Part shown: positions 57,983-64,000 of the stretch, piece by piece
Layout of the letters: each line of letters opens with the position of its first letter
How positions within the stretch are numbered: position 1 is the first letter of the stretch
Assembly (NCBI GenBank): GCA_014649575.1
Contig: BMTH01000004.1
Coordinates: 372,001 to 436,000 of the forward strand
Direction: 5' to 3'
From: Streptomyces griseoincarnatus
GTDB lineage: Bacteria > Actinomycetota > Actinomycetes > Streptomycetales > Streptomycetaceae
Length of the DNA stretch: 64,000 nucleotides
Notes under the pieces: generated by a model
The model's database searches: none
What the model was told of the DNA's origin: nothing
The model's input: only the letters and a program-made list of their open reading frames with translations
Made by a program: the position numbers and the translations under genes

Positions 57983-59317
57983 TCAGAAGTCCCACCCGTC
58001 GTCGTCCGCCCGGTCGTCGACCGGGTCGGGCGAGGCGAAGGACTCGCCGACCATGCCCGCGGTCAGCGTGGTCCCGTCGTTGGGGTCGACCAGGATGAAC
58101 GACCCGGTGCGGCGGGAGTCGGCGTAGGTGTCGGCGGGCAGCGGTTCGGCGGTGCGGATGGTGACGCGGCCGATGTCGTTGGCGGTGAGCCGGCCCGGGT
58201 GCGGGTGCAGGGACAGGTCGTCCAGGGTGAGCCGGGACGGGATGTCCTTGACGATCGCCTTGACCGTGCGGGTGCCGTGCTTGATCAGGACGCGGTGGCC
58301 GACCGTCAGAGGTTCGTCGGCGACGTGGCAGACGGTCGCCTCCAGGTCCTGCGTGGTGGCCGGGGCGTCCTGGGCGGGGACGATCAGGTCGCCGCGGGAG
58401 ATGTCGATGTCGTCGGCGAGGAGCAGCGTCACCGACTGCGGCGTCCACCCCACGTCGACGGGCTTGCCCAGCAGGTCGATGCCGGTGATCGTGGTCGAGC
58501 GGCCCGAGGGCAGCACGGTGATCTCGTCGCCGACGCGGAAGGTGCCGGCGGCGATCTGCCCGGCGTAGCCGCGGTAGTCGGGGAGCTCGGGGCTCTGCGG
58601 CCGGATCACGTACTGCACGGGCAGCCGTGCGTGGCAGCGGGTCAGGTCGTGGCTGACCGGCACGGTCTCCAGGTGTTCCAGCACGGTGGGGCCGCCGTAC
58701 CAGTCCATGTTCGCGGACGGGTCCACCACGTTGTCGCCGACCAGCGCCGAGATCGGGATCGCGGTCACCTCGGGGACGCCCAGCTCGGTGGCGTAGGCGG
58801 TGAACTCCTCGGCGATCCGCGCGAACACCGGCTCCCGGTAGCCGACCAGGTCCATCTTGTTCACGGCGAGCACCACGTGCGGCACCCGCAGCAGCGCGGC
58901 GATCGCCGCGTGCCGGCGGGTCTGCTCGACCACGCCGTTGCGGGCGTCGACCAGGATCACCGTCAGCTCGGCGGTCGAGGCGCCGGTGACCATGTTCCGC
59001 GTGTACTGCACATGGCCGGGGGTGTCGGCGAGGATGAACCGCCGCCGGGGCGTGGCGAAGTAACGGTACGCCACGTCGATCGTGATGCCCTGCTCCCGCT
59101 CGGCGCGCAGACCGTCGGTGAGCAGCGCGAGGTCGGGGGCGTCCTGGCCGCGGCTGGCCGAGGCGCGCTCCACCGCCTCCAACTGGTCGGCGAGCACCGA
59201 CTTGGAGTCGTGCAGCAGCCGCCCGACGAGGGTGGACTTGCCGTCGTCGACGGAGCCGGCGGTGGCGAACCGCAGCAGGGTGGTGGCCGAGAGCTCCTCG
59301 GTCGTGATGGTGCTCAT
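57983..59317 (-). CDS. cysN: Sulfate adenylyltransferase, GTPase subunit
   Basis: CysN hydrolyses GTP to drive APS formation by CysD. The 444 residues have an EF-Tu-like G domain: P loop GSVDDGKSTL (about residues 21-30), DTPGH (about 95), NKMD, and two beta-barrel domains. No APS kinase is fused at the C terminus, consistent with the separate cysC. ATG 59317 lies two bases after the cysD stop. Confidence 0.96.
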   Translation of the reverse strand: MSTITTEELSATTLLRFATAGSVDDGKSTLVGRLLHDSKSVLADQLEAVERASASRGQDAPDLALLTDGLRAEREQGITIDVAYRYFATPRRRFILADTPGHVQYTRNMVTGASTAELTVILVDARNGVVEQTRRHAAIAALLRVPHVVLAVNKMDLVGYREPVFARIAEEFTAYATELGVPEVTAIPISALVGDNVVDPSANMDWYGGPTVLEHLETVPVSHDLTRCHARLPVQYVIRPQSPELPDYRGYAGQIAAGTFRVGDEITVLPSGRSTTITGIDLLGKPVDVGWTPQSVTLLLADDIDISRGDLIVPAQDAPATTQDLEATVCHVADEPLTVGHRVLIKHGTRTVKAIVKDIPSRLTLDDLSLHPHPGRLTANDIGRVTIRTAEPLPADTYADSRRTGSFILVDPNDGTTLTAGMVGESFASPDPVDDRADDDGWDF

Positions 59318-59319
59318 GC

Positions 59320-60258
59320 TTAGAAGTACCCCTCGCGCTTGCGGTCTTCCATCGCGGCCTCGGACAGCTTGTCGTCGGCGCGGGTGGCGCCGCGTTCGGT
59401 GAGCCTGGAGGCGGCGATCTCCGTGATCACCTTCTCGATGGTGTCGGCGTCGGAGTCGACCGCGCCGGTGCAGGACATGTCGCCGACGGTGCGGTAGCGC
59501 ACCAGACGCTTCTCGACCGTCTCGCCGTCCTTCGGGCCGCCCCACTCGCCCGCGGTCAGCCACATCCCGCTGCGCTTGAACACCTCGCGCTCGTGCGCGT
59601 AGTAGATCTCGGGCAGTTCGATGTTCTCGCGGGCGATGTACTGCCACACGTCCAGCTCGGTCCAGTTGGACAGCGGGAACACGCGCACGTGCTCGCCGGG
59701 GGCGTGCCGGCCGTTGTAGAGGTTCCACAGCTCGGGGCGCTGGCGGCGTGGGTCCCACTGGGAGAACTCGTCGCGCAGCGAGAACACCCGCTCCTTGGCG
59801 CGGGCCTTCTCCTCGTCCCGCCGGCCGCCGCCGAACACCGCGTCGAAGCGCTCCTCGCGGATGGTGTCCGTGAGGGGCACCGTCTGCAGCGGGTTGCGGG
59901 TGCCGTCGGGGCGCTCCTTGAGGACGCCGCGGTCGATGTAGTCCTGCACGGAGGCGACGTGCAGCCGCAGCCCGTGCTCGGCGACCGTGCGGTCGCGGTA
60001 GTCGAGGACCTCGGGGAAGTTGTGCCCGGTGTCCACGTGCAGCAGCGCGAACGGCACCGGCGCGGGCGCGAACGCCTTCAGCGCCAGGTGCAGCATGACG
60101 ATGGAGTCCTTGCCGCCGGAGAACAGGATCACCGGCTTCTCGAACTCACCCGCCACCTCACGGAAGATGTGCACGGCCTCCGACTCGAGGGCGTCCAGGT
60201 GGGAGAGGGCGTACGGGCTGTCCGTACCTTCCTCGACGGTGGCGACGGTCGTCGTCAT
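59320..60258 (-). CDS. cysD: Sulfate adenylyltransferase, catalytic subunit
   Basis: CysD joins sulfate to ATP to make adenosine 5'-phosphosulfate. The 312-residue ATP-pyrophosphatase-family protein has the PP loop ILFSGGKDSIVMLHLA (about residues 43-58), LLHVDTGHNFPEV and a C-terminal RFRRVGCYPC-free, KREGYF ending. The ATG overlaps the cysC stop by four bases. Confidence 0.96.
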   Translation of the reverse strand: MTTTVATVEEGTDSPYALSHLDALESEAVHIFREVAGEFEKPVILFSGGKDSIVMLHLALKAFAPAPVPFALLHVDTGHNFPEVLDYRDRTVAEHGLRLHVASVQDYIDRGVLKERPDGTRNPLQTVPLTDTIREERFDAVFGGGRRDEEKARAKERVFSLRDEFSQWDPRRQRPELWNLYNGRHAPGEHVRVFPLSNWTELDVWQYIARENIELPEIYYAHEREVFKRSGMWLTAGEWGGPKDGETVEKRLVRYRTVGDMSCTGAVDSDADTIEKVITEIAASRLTERGATRADDKLSEAAMEDRKREGYF

Positions 60259-60791
60259 GCCAGTCCCCTTTCGCTGAGCACGGCGTGAACGGCCGCCGCG
60301 GACTCCTGCACGGTCTGGTGCTGCGACTCGATGCGCAGATCGGGCTTCTCGGGCTCCTCGTACGGGTCGTCGACGCCCGTGAGCCCGGACAGCTCACCCG
60401 CCGCCTGCTTGGCGTACAGGCCCTTCACGTCACGGACGGAGCACACCTCCACCGGCGTCGCCACGTGCACCTCCACGTACGGCGTGCCGTTCGCCTCGTG
60501 GCGGGCGCGGACGGCCTCGCGGCTGTCGGCGTACGGGGCGATCACCGGGACGAGCGCCAGCACGCCGTTACGGGCGAGCAGTTCGGCGACGAAGCCGATG
60601 CGCTGCACGTTGGTGTGCCGGTCATCGCGGCTGAAGCCGAGGCCCGCCGAGAGGAACTCGCGGATCTCGTCGCCGTCGAGCACCTCGGTCGGCCGGCCCT
60701 GCTCGCGCAGCCGGGCGGCGAGTTCGTGCGCGATGGTGGTCTTGCCCGCACTCGGCAGACCCGTGAGCCAGACGGTGGCTCCGGTCGTCAC
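60255..60791 (-). CDS. cysC: Adenylylsulfate kinase
   Basis: CysC phosphorylates APS to PAPS. The 178 residues include the P loop TGLPSAGKTTIAH, DGDEIREFLSAGLGFSRDDR and the later CSVRDVKGLYAKQAAGE; the mobile lid is intact. GTG 60791 is chosen because AGGAG lies six bases upstream; an ATG at 60824 overlaps the cysH stop region but has no ribosome site. Stop overlaps cysD start. Confidence 0.95.
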   Translation of the reverse strand: MTTGATVWLTGLPSAGKTTIAHELAARLREQGRPTEVLDGDEIREFLSAGLGFSRDDRHTNVQRIGFVAELLARNGVLALVPVIAPYADSREAVRARHEANGTPYVEVHVATPVEVCSVRDVKGLYAKQAAGELSGLTGVDDPYEEPEKPDLRIESQHQTVQESAAAVHAVLSERGLA

Positions 60792-60829
60792 GTGGTTCTC
60801 CTGGTTCGTCGAAGGCGCGGTCATGGCGG

Positions 60830-61540
60830 TCAGCCGTGCAGTCCGCACTCGGTCTTGGCGCGGCCCGCCCAGCGGCCGGCGCGGGCGTCCTCGCCCTCCA
60901 GCACGCGGCGGGTGCAGGGAGCGCACCCCACGGAGGCGTAACCGTCCTGGAGGAGCGGATTGGTGAGGACGCCGTGCTCGGCGACGTAGGCGTCCACGTC
61001 GTCCTGGGTCCACCGGGCGATGGGGGAGACCTTCACCTTGCGCCGCTTCTCGTCCCAGCCGACCACCGGGGTGTTCGCCCGGGTCGGGGACTCGTCGCGG
61101 CGCAGGCCGGTCGCCCAGGCCAGGTAGTCCTTCAGGCCCTCCTCCAGCGGCCGCACCTTCCGGAGCTTGCAGCACAGGTCGGGGTCGCGGTCGTGGAGCT
61201 TCGGGCCGTACTCGGCATCCTGCTCGGCGACCGTCTGCCGGGGGGTGAGCGTGATGACGTTGACGTCCATCACGGCCTCCACGGCGTCCCGGGTGCCGAT
61301 GGTCTCGGGGAAGTGGTAGCCGGTGTCGAGGAACACCACGTCCACCCCGGGCAGCGCCCGGGAGGCGAGGTGGGCGACGACCGCGTCCTCCATGGAGGAG
61401 GTCACGCAGAAACGCTTGCCGAACGTGTCGGCCGCCCACCGGAGGATGTCCGGTGCGGACGCGTCCTCCAGGTCCCGGCCCGCCTGCTCGGCCAGTTCCC
61501 GCAACTCGACGGTGCCGCGCTCGTCCGATACGGCCGTCAT
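60830..61540 (-). CDS. cysH: APS/PAPS reductase with [4Fe-4S] motif
   Basis: CysH reduces activated sulfate to sulfite with thioredoxin. The 236 residues have the PP-type loop region FCVTSSMEDAVVAHL, VFLDTGYHFPET and the catalytic C232 in ECGLHG. The paired cysteines C123/C124 and C206/C209 form the CC...CxxC signature of iron-sulfur APS reductases, so APS rather than PAPS is the likely substrate despite the adjacent cysC. ATG 61540 overlaps the zinc-ribbon gene stop (ATGA). Confidence 0.94.
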   Translation of the reverse strand: MTAVSDERGTVELRELAEQAGRDLEDASAPDILRWAADTFGKRFCVTSSMEDAVVAHLASRALPGVDVVFLDTGYHFPETIGTRDAVEAVMDVNVITLTPRQTVAEQDAEYGPKLHDRDPDLCCKLRKVRPLEEGLKDYLAWATGLRRDESPTRANTPVVGWDEKRRKVKVSPIARWTQDDVDAYVAEHGVLTNPLLQDGYASVGCAPCTRRVLEGEDARAGRWAGRAKTECGLHG

Positions 61541-61716
61541 GCCGGGTCCCCTCCCGTGTCGGATCGGTCCAGACCCCGGGCCAGCAGCCCGAGGAACTTC
61601 AGCCGGAAGGCGCGGTTGCAGGCCGCGCACTCCCAGGCCCCGTGCCCCTCCTCGCTGGGGCGCAGGTCCTCGTCGCCGCAGTAGGGGCAGTAGAACGGCG
61701 CCGCGCGCTCGCTCAC
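61537..61716 (-). CDS. 59-aa zinc-ribbon protein in the sulfate operon
   Basis: This small gene lies between sirA and cysH. Its GTG 61716 overlaps the sirA stop (GTGA) and its TGA overlaps the cysH ATG (ATGA), so all three are translationally coupled; GGAGG lies eight bases upstream of the GTG. The protein has C10-x2-C13 (CPYC) and C30-x2-C33 (CAAC), a typical zinc-ribbon spacing, followed by a basic amphipathic RLKFLGLLARGL segment. No enzymatic domain. A role in CysH or SirA maturation or control is inference. Confidence 0.85.
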   Translation of the reverse strand: MSERAAPFYCPYCGDEDLRPSEEGHGAWECAACNRAFRLKFLGLLARGLDRSDTGGDPA

Positions 61717-63428
61717 GACAGGGCCTCCTCGGAGGCGCGGGTGGCCCAGGACGCGAACCGTTCGCCGTCCTCGCGCTCCGCCTCGAAACGCTTCAGCACC
61801 CGCTCGATGTAGTCCGGCAGCTCGTCCGCGGTGACCTTCAGGCCGCGCACCTTGCGGCCGAACCCGGCCTCCAGGCCGAGCGCGCCGCCGAGATGCACCT
61901 GGTAGCCCTCGACCTGCTCGCCCCGGTCGTTCAGCACGAGCTGGCCCTTGAGACCGATGTCCGCGACCTGGATACGGGCGCAGGCGTTCGGGCAGCCGTT
62001 GAGGTTGATGGTGATCGGCTCGTCGAACTCCGGCATGCGGCGCTCCAGTTCGTCGATCAGCGAGGCGCCGCGCGCCTTGGTCTCGACGATGGCGAGCTTG
62101 CAGAACTCGATGCCGGTGCAGGCCATGGTGCCGCGCCGGAAGGGCGAGGGGCGGGCGCTGAGGTCCAGCGCCTCCAGGGACTCCACCAGGGACTCGACCT
62201 GGGCCTCCTCGACGTCGAGAATGATCATCTTCTGTTCGACGGTGGTGCGCACCCGGCCCGAGCCGTGCGTCTCGGCGACGTCCGCGATCTTGGTGAGGGT
62301 GGTGCCGTCGACCCGGCCGACGCGCGGCGCGAAGCCGACGTAGAAGCGGCCGTCCTTCTGCCGGTGCACCCCGATGTGGTCGCGCCAGCGCGACACCGGC
62401 TCGGCGGGCGCCGGGCCGTCGGTCAGCCTGCGCTTCAGGTACTCGTCCTCCAGCACCTGACGGAACTTCTCCGCACCCCAGTCGGCGACCAGGAACTTCA
62501 GCCGGGCGCGGTTGCGCAGCCGGCGGTAGCCGTGGTCGCGGAAGATGGACAGGACGCCCTCGTACACGTCGGGCACGTCCTCGAGCGGCACCCAGGCCCC
62601 GAGCCGCACGCCCAGCTTGGGGTTGGTGGACAGGCCGCCGCCGACCCAGAGGTCGAAGCCGGGCCCGTGCTCGGGGTGGTGGACGCCGACGAACGCCACG
62701 TCGTTGATCTCGTGCACCACGTCGAGCACCGGCGAGCCGGAGATGGCCGTCTTGAACTTGCGGGGCAGGTTCGAGTACGCCTTGTTGCCCAGGACGCGGC
62801 GCTTCATCTCCTCCAGCGCCGGCGTGCCGTCGATGATCTCGTCCTCGGCGATGCCCGCCACGGGGGAGCCGATCATCACGCGGGGCGTGTCGCCGCAGGC
62901 GGTGACCGTGGACAGGCCGACGGCCTCCAGGCGGTTCCAGATCTCGGGCACGTCCTCGATGCGGATCCAGTGGTACTGGACGTTCTGCCGGTCCGTGATG
63001 TCCGCGGTGCCGCGCGCGAACTCCTGCGAGATCTCACCGACGACGCGCAGCTGCCGCGTCGTCAGCGCGCCGCCGTCGATGCGCACCCGCAGCATGAAGT
63101 ACTCGTCGTCCAGCTCCTCCGGCTCCAGGATCGCCGTCTTGCCGCCGTCGATGCCGGGCTTGCGCTGCGTGTAGAGGCCCCACCACCGCATGCGGCCGCG
63201 CAGGTCGTTGGGGTCGATCGAGTCGAAACCCCGCTTGGAGTAGATCGTCTCAATGCGTGTCCGCACATTGAGACCGTCGTCGTCCTTCTTGAACTGCTCG
63301 TTGCCGTTGAGCGGGGTGAAGTGCCCCGCCGCCCACTGTCCCTCTCCGCGGTGACGGCTCGCCTTGCGGCGGGGGGTCGCGGTGGCAGGCTTCTGCGCGG
63401 CGGCAGGCTTCTGCGGGGTGGCGGCCAT
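61713..63428 (-). CDS. sirA: Ferredoxin-type nitrite/sulfite reductase
   Basis: SirA makes sulfide from sulfite with six electrons, using siroheme and a [4Fe-4S] cluster. The 571-residue protein has two related halves with the cluster/siroheme cysteines in CTGIEFC and NGCPNACARIQ. Tyrosine and cysteine residues in TIYSKRGFD and STVTACGD match the region that forms a Tyr-Cys crosslink in mycobacterial sulfite reductase. Being in the cys operon, sulfite rather than nitrite is the likely substrate. GAAGGA precedes ATG 63428. The N-terminal 30 residues are Ala/Lys-rich and probably disordered. Confidence 0.94.
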   Translation of the reverse strand: MAATPQKPAAAQKPATATPRRKASRHRGEGQWAAGHFTPLNGNEQFKKDDDGLNVRTRIETIYSKRGFDSIDPNDLRGRMRWWGLYTQRKPGIDGGKTAILEPEELDDEYFMLRVRIDGGALTTRQLRVVGEISQEFARGTADITDRQNVQYHWIRIEDVPEIWNRLEAVGLSTVTACGDTPRVMIGSPVAGIAEDEIIDGTPALEEMKRRVLGNKAYSNLPRKFKTAISGSPVLDVVHEINDVAFVGVHHPEHGPGFDLWVGGGLSTNPKLGVRLGAWVPLEDVPDVYEGVLSIFRDHGYRRLRNRARLKFLVADWGAEKFRQVLEDEYLKRRLTDGPAPAEPVSRWRDHIGVHRQKDGRFYVGFAPRVGRVDGTTLTKIADVAETHGSGRVRTTVEQKMIILDVEEAQVESLVESLEALDLSARPSPFRRGTMACTGIEFCKLAIVETKARGASLIDELERRMPEFDEPITINLNGCPNACARIQVADIGLKGQLVLNDRGEQVEGYQVHLGGALGLEAGFGRKVRGLKVTADELPDYIERVLKRFEAEREDGERFASWATRASEEALS

Positions 63429-63511
63429 GGTTGATACGTCCTTCGGGACAGCGGTGGATGGTCTCTCGGCGCGGGGGCGCCATGCCGGGGGAGCGTCTCT
63501 GACCTGCGTTT

Positions 63512-63539
63512 ACGCGCACGCGGGCAGAATCGTGCGCGT
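63512..63539 (-). promoter_or_regulatory. Stable hairpin between leader peptide and sirA
   Basis: ACGCGCACG (63512-63520) and CGTGCGCGT (63531-63539) are perfect nine-base arms with a ten-base loop. It lies in the untranslated leader 51 bases downstream of the leader-peptide stop and 84 bases upstream of the sirA start. There is no T-run after it. Confidence 0.6.
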
Positions 63540-63589
63540 CCTTGCGCAGCAAAGGAGGGGAGAGGGGTGTCGGGCGCTGCTGGGTGGTC

Positions 63590-63673
63590 TCAGCGCGCCG
63601 GACAGATGGCGCTGGACATGCGGCCGAGGTCGACGTGCCGCCGACTCACCAAGGCGATTCCAGTTCCAGGCAT
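63590..63673 (-). CDS. 27-aa putative leader peptide of the sulfate operon
   Basis: The short frame from ATG 63673 ends at TGA 63590. Its C-terminal part SRRHVDLGRMSSAICPAR matches the RRHVDL...ASAxCP pattern that I recall from Streptomyces entries called putative leader peptide, often ahead of sulfur or transport operons. A GTG nine codons downstream is an alternative start (19 aa). It lies 162 bases upstream of sirA. Ribosome progress through the late Ile-Cys-Pro codons could control the downstream leader structure. Confidence 0.75.
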   Translation of the reverse strand: MPGTGIALVSRRHVDLGRMSSAICPAR

Positions 63674-63725
63674 GACGGAAGCCTGGCACGGCGATCTGGA
63701 GGCAGTCCACCGTTATCCGAAATGT

Positions 63726-63762
63726 GGACACCCTTGTCCCAGTGTGCGAGACAAGGGTGTCC
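63726..63762. promoter_or_regulatory. 13-bp perfect inverted repeat upstream of the leader peptide
   Basis: GGACACCCTTGTC (63726-63738) and GACAAGGGTGTCC (63750-63762) are exact complements with 11 bases between. It lies 53 bases upstream of the leader-peptide start and 39 beyond the GNAT stop, so it is either the operator of the sulfate operon or the terminator of the GNAT gene. Confidence 0.7.
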
Positions 63763-63800
63763 TTGGTCACATGTGGTGCGCGCGGTCTTGCCGGAGCCGC

Positions 63801-64000
63801 TCAGGCGGAGTACGCCCCCGGCCACGGGCCCGGCGTGACCACCTCCGGCTCGTCCTCCACCTTGGTGTCGAACAGCCGGAAACCCCGCCGCAGATAGTTG
63901 TCCAGGGCGTGCTCGCCGTCCTTGCTGCAGGTGTGCAGCCACACCCGCGTGGTCGGCTTCACCCCCGGCCAACGGTCGGCGAGCTCCCAGGCGCGCGCCA
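63801..64000 (-). CDS. GNAT-family acetyltransferase, C-terminal part
   Basis: The frame is open to the window edge; the last 66 residues are visible, ending PGAYSA. WELADRWPGVKPTTRVWLHT followed by CSKDGEHALDNYLRRGFRLF is the final beta5-alpha5 part of a GNAT fold, where the conserved Tyr/Gly-Phe region (NYLRRGF) closes the acetyl-CoA site. It is transcribed toward the sulfate operon. Substrate unknown. Confidence 0.75.
   Translation of the reverse strand, partial: ARAWELADRWPGVKPTTRVWLHTCSKDGEHALDNYLRRGFRLFDTKVEDEPEVVTPGPWPGAYSA

Noticed and set aside
63250..63552. Minus-strand frame overlapping the sirA start
   Set aside because: Its codons run out of frame with the conserved sirA N terminus and the peptide is Arg/Pro-rich; the short leader peptide upstream is a better candidate.

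Overview
The window is chromosomal DNA from a high-GC actinomycete, almost certainly Streptomyces. The evidence is a GC content above 70 percent, frequent GTG and TTG starts, many ATGA/GTGA stop-start overlaps, a complete conservon (histidine kinase, roadblock, DUF742, GTPase), a gamma-butyrolactone-receptor-like regulator next to geosmin synthase, a subtilisin-inhibitor-family gene and a SAV2148-type HEPN gene. From memory (not checked), the order murC, msrB ... cprB, DUF89, geoA ... tre genes ... sulfate assimilation matches the SCO6060-SCO6102 part of the S. coelicolor core chromosome. I see no transposase, integrase, tRNA, rRNA or CRISPR array.

Layout. 1-3.1 kb: the end of a RibD-type reductase gene, a small UspA-like gene, murC and msrB. 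3.1-14.3 kb: an envelope-type region with a polytopic membrane protein, a cytochrome-b561/molybdopterin oxidoreductase fusion, a methyltransferase/DUF2064/GT2 operon, two two-component systems and a sugar epimerase. 14.6-18.1 kb: a four-gene betaine/choline-type osmoprotectant importer. 18.1-23.3 kb: a conservon preceded by an orphan sugar-binding lipoprotein. 23.7-28.4 kb: a cprB-type TetR regulator, a DUF89 phosphatase, geoA and a PDZ protein. 29-31.2 kb: an M24 peptidase and a kinase-like protein with lost catalytic residues. 31.2-42.6 kb: treZ, treY and glgX, split by an island with an FHA protein, two convergent paralogous M14 carboxypeptidases, an SSI-family inhibitor and a 136-bp tandem repeat. 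42.9-54.3 kb: a HEPN/PLD-like protein, a DnaQ-like exonuclease, an APH-family kinase, a sugar importer lacking its own ATPase, a macrolide glycosyltransferase, an MMPL exporter and a DUF1697 gene. 54.3-63.7 kb: one long minus-strand sulfate assimilation operon, running leader peptide, sulfite reductase, a 59-aa zinc-ribbon protein, cysH, cysC, cysD, cysN, a sulfonate/sulfate-type ABC importer, and a sirohydrochlorin chelatase. The window ends inside a GNAT gene.

How the genes work together. The sulfur operon imports a sulfur source, activates sulfate (CysDN, CysC), reduces it (CysH, SirA) and makes siroheme for SirA (CbiX). A 27-aa leader peptide and a stable hairpin ahead of it suggest attenuation. 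TreY, TreZ and GlgX link glycogen breakdown to trehalose. The osmoprotectant importer and the conservon are adjacent but convergent, separated by a strong bidirectional terminator. The least explained parts are the non-coding repeats (6.3-6.7, 35.9-36.4 and 50.6-51.0 kb), the HEPN/PLD protein, the degenerate kinase, the 59-aa zinc-ribbon protein and the M14/SSI island.
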